NCBI GenBank assembly: GCA_018304565.1
Contig: JAGVVX010000056.1
Span: 1 to 5,642 of the forward strand
Origin: Candidatus Aenigmatarchaeota archaeon
GTDB lineage: Archaea > Aenigmatarchaeota > Aenigmatarchaeia > GW2011-AR5
Direction: 5' to 3'
Length of the DNA: 5,642 nt
The position numbers and the translations under genes are program-made. The notes beneath the pieces were generated by a model. It made no database searches and was not told the origin of the DNA. It worked only from the letters and a program-made list of their open reading frames with translations. Below, piece by piece: positions 1 through 5,348 of this stretch (within the stretch, counting starts at the first letter, position 1; each line of letters starts with the position of its first letter).

Positions 1-1
1 A

Positions 2-814
2 ATGATTTTTACTACCGCCGCTGTCTCTTTGATGCTGCAGAACCTGTCAATCCCGGTGATTTTTGTCGGTGCCCAGCGCAGCAGCGACCGCAGCAGCAGC
101 GATGCATGGATGAACCTCATGTGCGCTGCCCAGTTCATTGCAAAAAGCGATTTTTCAGGCGTTGCACTATGCATGCACGGGTCGGTTAACGACGATTTCT
201 GCTATATACTTGACGGTCTGCACATAAAGAAGATGCATTCTTCGCGCCGCGACTCATTCAGGAGCGTCGATGTCCTGCCTTACGCAAAGGCATTTTCTGA
301 CGGCACGGTCGAGTACCTGAGAAACGATTATCAGCGAAAAGACAAGGCAAGAAAACTAAATGCCCTTGAAAGATTTGACAGGCGCGTGGCTATAGTAAAG
401 ATATATCCCGGAGTCGACCACCGGATATTCGACTTCCTCCATAATTCAGGCTTCCGTGGAGTCATTATAGAAGGCACAGGGCTTGGCAACGCCCCCGTGA
501 ATGTCATCGACGATTACACAAAACATCATGATGACTTTCTTGCCGCAATAAAACGGATTGTTGATAAAGGCGTTGTTGTATGCATGACTTCCCAGTGCGC
601 TTACGGCAAAGCCAGCCTGAATGTTTATTCATCCGGCAGGAAATTGCTTGAAGCAGGCGTTGTGCCGATAGCAAGCACCACGGAAGCAGCTTATGTAAAA
701 CTCGGCTGGGCATTGGCGCACACAAAAGACGCCAAAGAAGTGAAGAAAATGATGCTCACGAATTATGCAGGGGAAATTTTGGAGAGAATTGATCCGAGGG
801 CTTTTCTGTTTTAA
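2..814 (+). CDS. gatD: Glu-tRNA(Gln) amidotransferase subunit D, 5'-truncated by the window
   Basis: This is the asparaginase-like subunit of the archaeal GatDE amidotransferase. It hydrolyses an amide donor and passes ammonia to GatE, which amidates Glu mischarged on tRNA(Gln) in the cytoplasm. About 270 residues are visible; GatD is usually around 430, so the N-terminal domain and the GTDTM active-site loop lie just left of the window. The Met at base 2 is internal, probably the M of that loop. Seen: the GAQRSSDR segment (residues 23-30), then DGLHIKKMHSSRRDSF, which aligns with the loop around the catalytic Lys of type II asparaginases and makes Lys77 the likely catalytic lysine. Further on are the EGTGLGN stretch, TSQCAYG near residue 198 and a typical TTEAAYVKLGWAL C-terminal helix. 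The gene ends in TAA, 12 nt before the next gene and in the same frame. Identification is firm because a plain asparaginase would not be followed by gatE. Confidence 0.95.
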   Translation: MIFTTAAVSLMLQNLSIPVIFVGAQRSSDRSSSDAWMNLMCAAQFIAKSDFSGVALCMHGSVNDDFCYILDGLHIKKMHSSRRDSFRSVDVLPYAKAFSDGTVEYLRNDYQRKDKARKLNALERFDRRVAIVKIYPGVDHRIFDFLHNSGFRGVIIEGTGLGNAPVNVIDDYTKHHDDFLAAIKRIVDKGVVVCMTSQCAYGKASLNVYSSGRKLLEAGVVPIASTTEAAYVKLGWALAHTKDAKEVKKMMLTNYAGEILERIDPRAFLF

Positions 815-826
815 TGGGATGTTAAA

Positions 827-1396
827 ATGGCAGAAGTAAAAATCCTTGCGGAAGGTTACGCAGTCAAGATTAAGCGCGGATGGATTGCCAGTTCGACGTG
901 CACGCTGATAAAAGATGGAAAAACAAAAATTGTTGCCGATCCCGGAGCGAACAAGAAACTGCTGATATCGCGGCTGAAAAAAGAAAAATTAAAGCCATCA
1001 GATATCAACTATATTTTCCTCACGCATTACCATCTGGACCATATACTGCAGGCATCTCTGTTTGCAAAAGCGAAAATTTTGGACGGCTCGACGATATATG
1101 AGGACGACAAGGAATTCGAGTACAGCGGAGAAATTCCAGGAACTTCGATCAGTGTCATGAAAACGCCCGGGCATGCCGACGAACATTGTTCCTTGGTTGT
1201 TAAAACGGAAAAAGGCAAGGTTGTCGTTGCCGGCGACAATTTCTGGTGGACAAGAGGCGAGAAGCAGACATTAGATGTGAACAGGGAGGATATCTTTGCA
1301 AACAACATGGAAAAACTGAAAGAAAGCAGAAAGAAAATACTGAACATAGCTGATTACATCATTCCCGGTCATGGCAAGATGTTGAAAGTAAGGTGA
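827..1396 (+). CDS. Small metallo-beta-lactamase fold hydrolase inside the gatD-gatE operon
   Basis: A 189-residue cytosolic MBL-fold protein, no signal peptide. The metal ligands are complete: the HxHxDH motif as HYHLDH (H67, H69, D71, H72), H116 in TPGHADEH, D137 in VVVAGDNF and H182 in IPGHGK, enough for a two-metal centre. It is a minimal fold with no added domain, so it is shorter than glyoxalase II, RNase Z or CPSF-type nucleases. The order TPGH...VVVAGD...PGHGK recalls stand-alone MBLAC1-like hydrolases, but the substrate cannot be read from sequence. The ATG at 827 is the first start after the gatD stop and is preceded by only a weak purine stretch, so it may be translated by coupling to gatD. 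Its TGA (1394-1396) overlaps the gatE ribosome binding site. The position suggests co-expression with tRNA-dependent Gln synthesis; a role in that pathway is inference only. Confidence 0.9.
   Translation: MAEVKILAEGYAVKIKRGWIASSTCTLIKDGKTKIVADPGANKKLLISRLKKEKLKPSDINYIFLTHYHLDHILQASLFAKAKILDGSTIYEDDKEFEYSGEIPGTSISVMKTPGHADEHCSLVVKTEKGKVVVAGDNFWWTRGEKQTLDVNREDIFANNMEKLKESRKKILNIADYIIPGHGKMLKVR
1391..1396 (+). promoter_or_regulatory. Ribosome binding site that fixes the gatE start
   Basis: AGGTGA matches the archaeal anti-Shine-Dalgarno and lies 5 nt before the ATG at 1402. It also contains the TGA stop of the MBL gene, which implies translational coupling. The site argues against the in-frame GTG at 1393, which falls inside it. 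The ATG at 1405 (8-nt spacing) is a possible second choice. Confidence 0.75.
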
Positions 1397-1401
1397 TACT
1401 T

Positions 1402-3216
1402 ATGATGACAGATTACAGTAAACTTGGATTGCGTGTTGGCTTGGAAATACACCAGCAGCTGGATTCAGAGACAAAGCTTTTCTGCAGGTGCCCGATAAAA
1501 AAGAGTGAGTCGTTCAACCAGGCAATAAAGCGCAAGTTCAAGCCCGTGGCTGGCGAGCTTGGTGATGTTGATCCGGCTGCGATATACGAATACATGAGAA
1601 ACAAGAACTTTGTCTACAGCTATGACTCTGAATCCTCATGCCTTGTGGAGCTTGACGATGACCCGCCAAAGGATATGAACGAAAAGGCGCTCAGGACCGC
1701 GCTGCAGGCCTGCAAGATGCTTAACTGCCGGATAATTGACGAGCTTTATGTCATGCGCAAGACTGTAATCGACGGTTCTTCTGTAAGCGGCTTCCAGAGA
1801 ACACTGCTGGTTGGCATGAACGGAAGCGTGGAAACGGAATTTGGAAATGTAGGAATAATGACAGTGTGCCTTGAGGAGGACTCAGCGCCGGCAATAAAAA
1901 AAGAAGGCGATACCGTTGAATATCGCCTTGACAGGTCGCTTGTGCCGCTGATTGAAATCGCCACAGCTCCTGACATGCATTCTCCAGAACATGCAAAAGC
2001 AGCAGCAGAAAAGATCGGCCTTCTCCTGCGCAGCCTTGATGTCGTTCGGGGCATCGGGTCGATAAGACAGGATGTCAACGTCTCAATTGTCGGGGGGGCG
2101 AGGATAGAAATAAAGGGTTTCCAGGAACTCGAAAAGATCCCGCAGCTTGTCCAGAACGAGGTTTCCAGGCAGTTATCCCTGATTGAAATAAAAGGCGAGC
2201 TGAAAAAAAGAGGCGTCAGGTCTGTCGCAGGCAATGCAAAAGACGTGACAGATATGTTCAGCAAGACAAAAAATAGCATGATCCGGAAAATAATAACTGA
2301 GAAAGGCAGGATTCTTGCAGCAAGCCTTCCTAGGTTTTCGGGACTCCTGAAGAAGGAATGCGGTCATCATACTTTTGGAAAAGAGCTTTCGTCCTATGCA
2401 GGAGCCTATGGTTATGGCATCATGCACAGCGATGAGGATCTTGAGAAGCATCAGCTTGCATGGGAATTCTCAAGAATCAGGGAAACCCTTGGGGCTGGAA
2501 AAGACGATCTTGTCCTGATTGTAGCTGGCAGGGACCCGGCCAATGCAATTGCTGCAGTGATTGAACGTGCCGGCCAGTGCGTCCAAGGAATACCGGAAGA
2601 AACGCGTGTTGCTGACGGCCTGGGATCAAAGTACACAAGGCCCTTGCCTGGAACGGAAAGGATGTATCCTGAAACAGACATCCAGCCAATAAGAATAACG
2701 GAAAAAATACTCCAGAGCATCAAAACGCCAAAAACACTCCTTGAAAAAAGAGAAGAACTGAAAAAACTGCTCTCGGAAGAGATCGCAGAACAACTGGTCA
2801 AATCCAGGGAATTCAGCTTGTTCGAAAGGCTTTCCAAGGAATACAAAATAGACGCGACAATAATAGCAACAACGCTGCTTTTTACAATAAAAGACCTTAA
2901 ACGCCGAAACCTCAATGTAGAAAAAATAACAGAATCCGCCTTAAAGGACGTCTTCATGCTGCTGGAGGCGAAGAAAATATCAAAAGACTCCGTGCCAAAG
3001 GCTTTGGAGATGCTGTGTCAAGGCAAAACCATTGCTGATATTGCCAGATCCCTTCAGGTCATAGCCGAGAACGAACTCAGGAAAATAATAAAAGAAGCTG
3101 TAAAGAGCAGTTCTAAAGAGAAGGAAAGCGTATTGATGGGCTTAGTCATGAAAAAAGTCCAGGGAAAAGCAGACGGAAGCACAGTAATGCGCATCTTAAG
3201 GGAAGAGATGAAATAA
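1402..3216 (+). CDS. gatE: Glu-tRNA(Gln) amidotransferase subunit E
   Basis: GatE is the GatB-related kinase/transamidase of archaea. It phosphorylates the gamma-carboxylate of Glu on tRNA(Gln) and amidates it with ammonia from GatD. At 604 residues it is close to full family length. In order: VGLEIHQQLD near residue 12; the VMRKTVIDGSSVSGFQRT segment near 117; CLEEDSAP near 157; YRLDRSLVPLIEI near 175; RIEIKGFQELEKIP near 234. These make up the GatB/GatE catalytic cradle. Residues about 280-400 are the AspRS-like (GAD) insertion that separates GatE from bacterial GatB. RPLPGTERMYPETDIQ near 413 is followed by the helical and YqeY-type tail that contacts tRNA. I start it at ATG 1402 because of the AGGTGA 5 nt upstream. 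No frameshift or missing motif was seen. It is the last gene of the visible operon. Confidence 0.96.
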   Translation: MMTDYSKLGLRVGLEIHQQLDSETKLFCRCPIKKSESFNQAIKRKFKPVAGELGDVDPAAIYEYMRNKNFVYSYDSESSCLVELDDDPPKDMNEKALRTALQACKMLNCRIIDELYVMRKTVIDGSSVSGFQRTLLVGMNGSVETEFGNVGIMTVCLEEDSAPAIKKEGDTVEYRLDRSLVPLIEIATAPDMHSPEHAKAAAEKIGLLLRSLDVVRGIGSIRQDVNVSIVGGARIEIKGFQELEKIPQLVQNEVSRQLSLIEIKGELKKRGVRSVAGNAKDVTDMFSKTKNSMIRKIITEKGRILAASLPRFSGLLKKECGHHTFGKELSSYAGAYGYGIMHSDEDLEKHQLAWEFSRIRETLGAGKDDLVLIVAGRDPANAIAAVIERAGQCVQGIPEETRVADGLGSKYTRPLPGTERMYPETDIQPIRITEKILQSIKTPKTLLEKREELKKLLSEEIAEQLVKSREFSLFERLSKEYKIDATIIATTLLFTIKDLKRRNLNVEKITESALKDVFMLLEAKKISKDSVPKALEMLCQGKTIADIARSLQVIAENELRKIIKEAVKSSSKEKESVLMGLVMKKVQGKADGSTVMRILREEMK

Positions 3217-3255
3217 TTAATGGGTTTCTAAATTCTCAGAGAACGGTGGATTCTT

Positions 3256-3263
3256 TTTATATA
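3256..3263 (+). promoter_or_regulatory. Archaeal TATA box for the four-helix membrane protein
   Basis: TTTATATA within a longer CTTTTTATATACC run sits in the 69-nt gap after gatE. Its centre is about 26 nt before the ATG at 3286, which places the expected transcription start on or next to the start codon. No AGGTGA is present before that ATG, so a leaderless mRNA is likely. The T-rich stretch could also help end the gatDE transcript. Confidence 0.7.
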
Positions 3264-3285
3264 CCGCCTTCTACAAAAGTTAGAT

Positions 3286-3699
3286 ATGGTAGAGATAGGC
3301 AGCCTGATAAGTCTGTTAATACCACTGACGATTCCAGGCATTGTAACAATGTTTGTCAATTCCCTGCTTGCATTCATAGTTGTCGTGCTTTCTGACAAAG
3401 TCATTTCGCATAATCTGGAGCTTAAGAGAGCGTCAATCGTATCAGGCGTCGCTCTGTTCATCACGCCTGTAGTGGGAGCTTTGGTTGCTGGGTATACAGC
3501 TCTGCCTATTGCTTTGTCAAGTATCATATTCGCATATGTGCTTCCGCTGCTTGTATGGATAGTATTAGGAGAAATACTGCTGAGAAGCGACATGAAAACA
3601 AAACTGAAGGTTATGGTAGTAGCGTTCGTTGCTTACTTCATCCTGAACTTCACTGTTGGTCCGATCATTCTAGGCTTCGTCTCTGGTTTTCTGTCCTAG
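3286..3699 (+). CDS. Small four-helix integral membrane protein, function unknown
   Basis: The 137-residue product is almost entirely hydrophobic, with likely membrane segments at about 14-35, 48-70, 73-97 and 107-133. The first may begin near residue 7 and be kinked by Pro13 and Pro17. Polar connections are short: a loop near SDKVISHNLELKR (36-48) and a basic one near RSDMKTKLK (100-108). Basic residues in both loops suggest they face the cytoplasm, which puts both termini outside, but this is a weak prediction. I see no catalytic motif, no cysteine and no transporter family signature. It is probably transcribed alone from the TATA box at 3256-3263 as a leaderless message. Its last 35 bp overlap the 3' end of the convergent gene on the other strand. 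The coherent helical pattern and the promoter support a real gene. Confidence 0.8.
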   Translation: MVEIGSLISLLIPLTIPGIVTMFVNSLLAFIVVVLSDKVISHNLELKRASIVSGVALFITPVVGALVAGYTALPIALSSIIFAYVLPLLVWIVLGEILLRSDMKTKLKVMVVAFVAYFILNFTVGPIILGFVSGFLS

Positions 3700-4105
3700 G
3701 CGGCATTTCTGGAATAAGAACTACGTCCCCGCGCTTCAAGCCATTCTTCACGCCATGAAGTTCATTATAATTCTTCATCGCATTCCCGAAGCATTCAGGA
3801 TCCGGATAGCCTAATTCTTTTGCAATATGTATGTAGCCTCTGCCTCTGGGTGCAGAAACATAAGTAATGCCGTCACCCAGGGATCTTGCCCTGCCCTGTT
3901 CAATAGGCGGGGCATATATCCTTCCCCTGAACTTCACAGCATGACCGCTGCATTCTTTTGGCACTTGGGAACGGGTTCTCTCTAGTTGGTTGTGTGTAAC
4001 TTGATTGTATATAACACTCCCTGCAGCAGCACCGATAGACAACGTGCCGAGCAGCAAGGCTGTTCCCATGATCCTGCTAAACCCATCAGATATTTTTTTT
4101 GTCAT
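3665..4105 (-). CDS. Membrane-anchored protein with LysM-like C-terminal domain
   Basis: This 146-residue protein has a basic start (MTKKISDGFSR) and one hydrophobic segment at about 13-33. That segment is Ala/Gly-rich and could be an uncleaved signal anchor or a signal peptide. A polar linker follows, then residues about 80-132, which resemble a LysM repeat: an aromatic strand (GITYV), a helix YIHIAKELGY, an Asn-containing turn (MKNYNEL) and the closing GLKRGDVVLIP, close to the LysM pattern of LKPGQVLKIP. LysM usually binds N-acetylated glycans. Whether it does so in an archaeon lacking murein is open, and the match is by eye. C52 and C105 could pair if the domain is outside the cell. AGGTGA stands 4 nt before the ATG. 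It is the last gene of a three-gene minus-strand operon, 12 nt after the previous stop, and its final 12 or so codons are antisense to the membrane protein. Confidence 0.78.
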   Translation of the reverse strand: MTKKISDGFSRIMGTALLLGTLSIGAAAGSVIYNQVTHNQLERTRSQVPKECSGHAVKFRGRIYAPPIEQGRARSLGDGITYVSAPRGRGYIHIAKELGYPDPECFGNAMKNYNELHGVKNGLKRGDVVLIPEMPPRTENQRRSLE

Positions 4106-4109
4106 TCAA

Positions 4110-4115
4110 TCACCT
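4110..4115 (-). promoter_or_regulatory. Ribosome binding site of the LysM-like gene
   Basis: AGGTGA on the minus strand, inside a longer AAAGGTGA, lies 4 nt before the ATG ending at 4105. It sits in the 12-nt gap after the previous gene's TAG. Confidence 0.7.
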
Positions 4116-4117
4116 TT

Positions 4118-4438
4118 CTAAGCACGATAATCTCTTTGATCCTTTTTGTCGCCAAAAACAAACGGCCTTCCTGACCTGACTACTGTCCTGTCTGCTTTGG
4201 AATATTCTCTTAAATCATCTTCAGTCAACGATGGAGGATATCTTCCAGTCTGCCTGAGTGTTTCTTCCATTGCAGTTCTTACAAGGTCTATGAAAGCGCC
4301 TCTTGGCATGTGGCTGGAATACCTGCTTTGCGAATTTACCTGTCCCAAGAAAGACATCCCTTCAGCAGCCCAGTCTATCTCGCCGACAGCTTTAGCAAAA
4401 TTCCTGAGCGTCTCGCTTGTTAACGTTACATATCCCAT
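4118..4438 (-). CDS. Hypothetical 106-residue protein, middle gene of the small operon
   Basis: I do not recognise the family. The product is soluble and mixed in charge, with no Cys, no signal peptide and no membrane segment. Visible parts are an N-terminal amphipathic helix (about 8-20, TLRNFAKAVGEIDW), a Ser-rich linker around 34-44, a second helix about 48-64 (FIDLVRTAMEETLRQTG), and a basic and acidic tail ending in DKKDQRDYRA. The start is well supported: AGGTGA stands 5 nt before the ATG at 4438, and that site overlaps the TAG of the preceding gene. The 9-nt gap upstream and 12-nt gap downstream place it in one transcript with both neighbours. This arrangement, rather than homology, is the main reason to call it real. 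A binding partner for the neighbouring small proteins is possible but cannot be shown here. Confidence 0.7.
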   Translation of the reverse strand: MGYVTLTSETLRNFAKAVGEIDWAAEGMSFLGQVNSQSRYSSHMPRGAFIDLVRTAMEETLRQTGRYPPSLTEDDLREYSKADRTVVRSGRPFVFGDKKDQRDYRA

Positions 4439-4443
4439 TCATA

Positions 4444-4449
4444 TCACCT
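4444..4449 (-). promoter_or_regulatory. Ribosome binding site overlapping the previous stop codon
   Basis: Minus-strand AGGTGA, 5 nt before the ATG at 4438. Its first two bases belong to the TAG stop of the 96-residue gene, a usual layout for coupled translation. Confidence 0.7.
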
Positions 4450-4738
4450 AATATTTTGAGCCTATCAGTCTGGATCGTTTTTTTGATCTTTCAACATGCC
4501 TCATGCACTGGGAACAGTTATTGCTGTCTGTTCCCAGATCGATGACAAATGCCTGCGGACCCGATGGCAGCAATACACCCATCAGCCATTTCCCGTAGTA
4601 TTTCTCTTCTTTTCCGAGGGCGTTGGCATGAGCGTTCATATATGCGTCAAATTTCATCTGTTTATCCTGCCATACAAGGCTTCTTTTTTGCCACGCATCA
4701 AATTTTTCTCTGTCAAAATCAAATATTGCCATACTCAT
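4448..4738 (-). CDS. Hypothetical 96-residue protein, first gene of the small operon
   Basis: I do not recognise the family. The N-terminal 40 residues are charged and aromatic and look helical, with KFDAWQ (residues 12-17) echoed by KFDAYM (29-34). A short, more hydrophobic stretch follows, WLMGVLLPSGPQAFVIDLG (51-69), which is too polar for a clear membrane helix and could be two strands. The C-terminus has C75, C78 and H81 (CSQCMRH) followed by a basic tail (SKKRSR). One CxxC plus a His could be part of a metal site or a redox pair; alone it proves neither. Three ATGs lie close together (4741, 4738, 4732). I chose 4738 because it puts AGGTGA 4 nt upstream, the spacing seen in the next genes; 4741 would leave only 1 nt. 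It is transcribed from the TATA-rich control region immediately upstream. Confidence 0.7.
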   Translation of the reverse strand: MSMAIFDFDREKFDAWQKRSLVWQDKQMKFDAYMNAHANALGKEEKYYGKWLMGVLLPSGPQAFVIDLGTDSNNCSQCMRHVERSKKRSRLIGSKY

Positions 4739-4742
4739 CATA

Positions 4743-4748
4743 TCACCT
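4743..4748 (-). promoter_or_regulatory. Ribosome binding site of the first operon gene
   Basis: Minus-strand AGGTGA followed directly by a cluster of ATGs. The spacing of 4 nt favours the ATG at 4738 over those at 4741 (1 nt) and 4732 (10 nt). An SD here implies a short leader, so transcription should start upstream of it. Confidence 0.65.
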
Positions 4749-4756
4749 GTATTAAC

Positions 4757-4768
4757 TACTATATAGTA
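4757..4768. promoter_or_regulatory. 12-bp perfect palindrome, candidate operator
   Basis: TACTATATAGTA reads the same on both strands. It lies between the TATA-like box at 4778-4787 and the ribosome binding site, about where transcription from that box should begin. Archaeal repressors commonly bind there. The core CTATATAG could instead be a third TATA box, which would place a start near the ATG at 4738. Its high A+T content makes a chance palindrome fairly easy. Confidence 0.4.
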
Positions 4769-4777
4769 CTAAACCAG

Positions 4778-4803
4778 TATTTATAGATTACGGATTTATA
4801 TAG
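4778..4803 (-). promoter_or_regulatory. Tandem archaeal TATA boxes for the minus-strand small operon
   Basis: Read on the minus strand, CTATATAAAT (4803-4794) is followed 16 nt on, centre to centre, by TCTATAAATA (4787-4778). Starts about 25 nt downstream would fall near 4773 and 4757. That gives leaders of roughly 20-35 nt containing the AGGTGA. Both boxes are good matches to the archaeal consensus; which one is used cannot be told. They show that the three-gene operon need not depend on transcription from the HExxH genes. Confidence 0.6.
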
Positions 4804-4810
4804 AAGACCC

Positions 4811-4829
4811 GCTGGTAAGGCTTACCAGC
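4811..4829. repeat. 19-bp perfect inverted repeat (9-1-9)
   Basis: GCTGGTAAG and its exact reverse complement flank one central base. It begins directly after the TGA of the HEEEH gene and ends 7 bp before the upstream TATA box. As RNA it could fold into a 7-bp stem with a 5-nt loop, but no U-run follows, so an intrinsic terminator is not supported. A dyad binding site for a regulator of the downstream promoter fits better. At about 50% G+C it is less likely than the AT-rich palindrome to be chance. Confidence 0.6.
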
Positions 4830-5342
4830 TCAGAAATATTCTTCCCCGTACCAGTTAAGTCCGGGCTTCTCGAAAATCTTCTTTTTTACTTCTTTGCTCT
4901 GGCCGGTCTTGTAAGAAAAATGTTTTTCAAGCCCGAAATCTCCGAGATGCTGCCATCTTTTGCGCAGCAGCTTCTTGACAGACTTAAGATCATTATCGCC
5001 CAGTGCGGGCCGCTTTGCAAGCAGCCTGCGGAGAGCGCGCCTGTCTGTTTCTTTTTCGCCTGCAGACATATCCTTGACGTGTTCCTCTTCGTGGAGCAGG
5101 ACGAATTCTGCAAGCAGGCCTTTCAAGCCCCTTCTTACTGCTATTTGCCTGCCGTTAGTGAAGCCCAGTACAGACCGCGGCATTTCATTACCATCCATCT
5201 TGAATATGTCCACGCCAAGGTAGGATGGATAACCCGGATAAGAGAAGCCCGCGGAAGAAATATTGCCGTTGCCAGTGCTTAGTGCTTTATAGCCGTAGTT
5301 GGGATTATGAGAAGAATTATACACAATAAGAATAGCCGGCAA
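4830..5342 (-). CDS. Small HExxH metallopeptidase-like protein (HEEEH), uncertain start
   Basis: The 170-residue ORF contains LLHEEEHVKD with H84, E85 and H88 as a zinc-peptidase HExxH motif. GEKETDRRAL follows; E98, ten residues after H88, is the natural third ligand, as in small gluzincins where a helix of ExxxD/A type supplies it. The region before it (about 40-75: YLGVDIFKMDG, GFTNGRQIAVRR) would form the strands that precede the active-site helix in such minimal domains. The C-terminal 70 residues are basic and helical. No signal peptide or membrane helix was seen, so it is probably cytoplasmic. The start is a problem: the first codon of the frame after the upstream TAA that could start is TTG (5342), next is GTG (5324), and neither has an AGGTGA. 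The first ATG is codon 49. Either it is translated by coupling to the ORF upstream, or the TAA interrupts one longer gene. The fold is moderately sure; the substrate is unknown. Confidence 0.72.
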   Translation of the reverse strand: MPAILIVYNSSHNPNYGYKALSTGNGNISSAGFSYPGYPSYLGVDIFKMDGNEMPRSVLGFTNGRQIAVRRGLKGLLAEFVLLHEEEHVKDMSAGEKETDRRALRRLLAKRPALGDNDLKSVKKLLRKRWQHLGDFGLEKHFSYKTGQSKEVKKKIFEKPGLNWYGEEYF

Positions 5343-5348
5343 AACGAT

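Noticed and set aside
77..102. CAG/CAGCAGCG microrepeat in gatD
   Set aside because: It encodes the conserved QRSSDR..SSD segment of GatD; codon choice for Ser and Arg is a sufficient explanation.
1393..1401. GTG at 1393 as the gatE start
   Set aside because: It lies within the AGGTGA that serves the ATG at 1402. The three extra residues add nothing to the conserved N-terminus.
2092..2098. Run of seven G in gatE as a possible frameshift site
   Set aside because: The gatE frame is intact and conserved on both sides, so nothing suggests slippage or an assembly error.
1746..2279. Long minus-strand open frame of 177 codons opposite gatE
   Set aside because: It lies wholly inside gatE, whose protein is conserved along this stretch. 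The antisense product is Ser-rich and low in complexity, as expected of a shadow frame.
2451..2957. Minus-strand open frame of 168 codons opposite gatE
   Set aside because: It is fully antisense to the gatE C-terminal region, has no AGGTGA or promoter that I can see, and is very rich in Ser and Ile, typical of a reverse-frame artefact.
4146..4451. Plus-strand open frame of 101 codons
   Set aside because: It is antisense to the 106-residue gene, which has a well-placed ribosome binding site and tight operon spacing; the plus frame has neither.
4499..4519. CSQCMRH as a haem c attachment site
   Set aside because: The haem c motif is CxxCH. Here the His is three residues after the second Cys, and no export signal is present.
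4811..4829. Inverted repeat as an intrinsic terminator
   Set aside because: No T-run follows on the minus strand, and archaeal termination relies mainly on U-tracts rather than hairpins.
4920..5282. Plus-strand open frames opposite the HEEEH gene
   Set aside because: They show no motif and no start signal, while the minus frame has a HExxH motif with a plausible third ligand.
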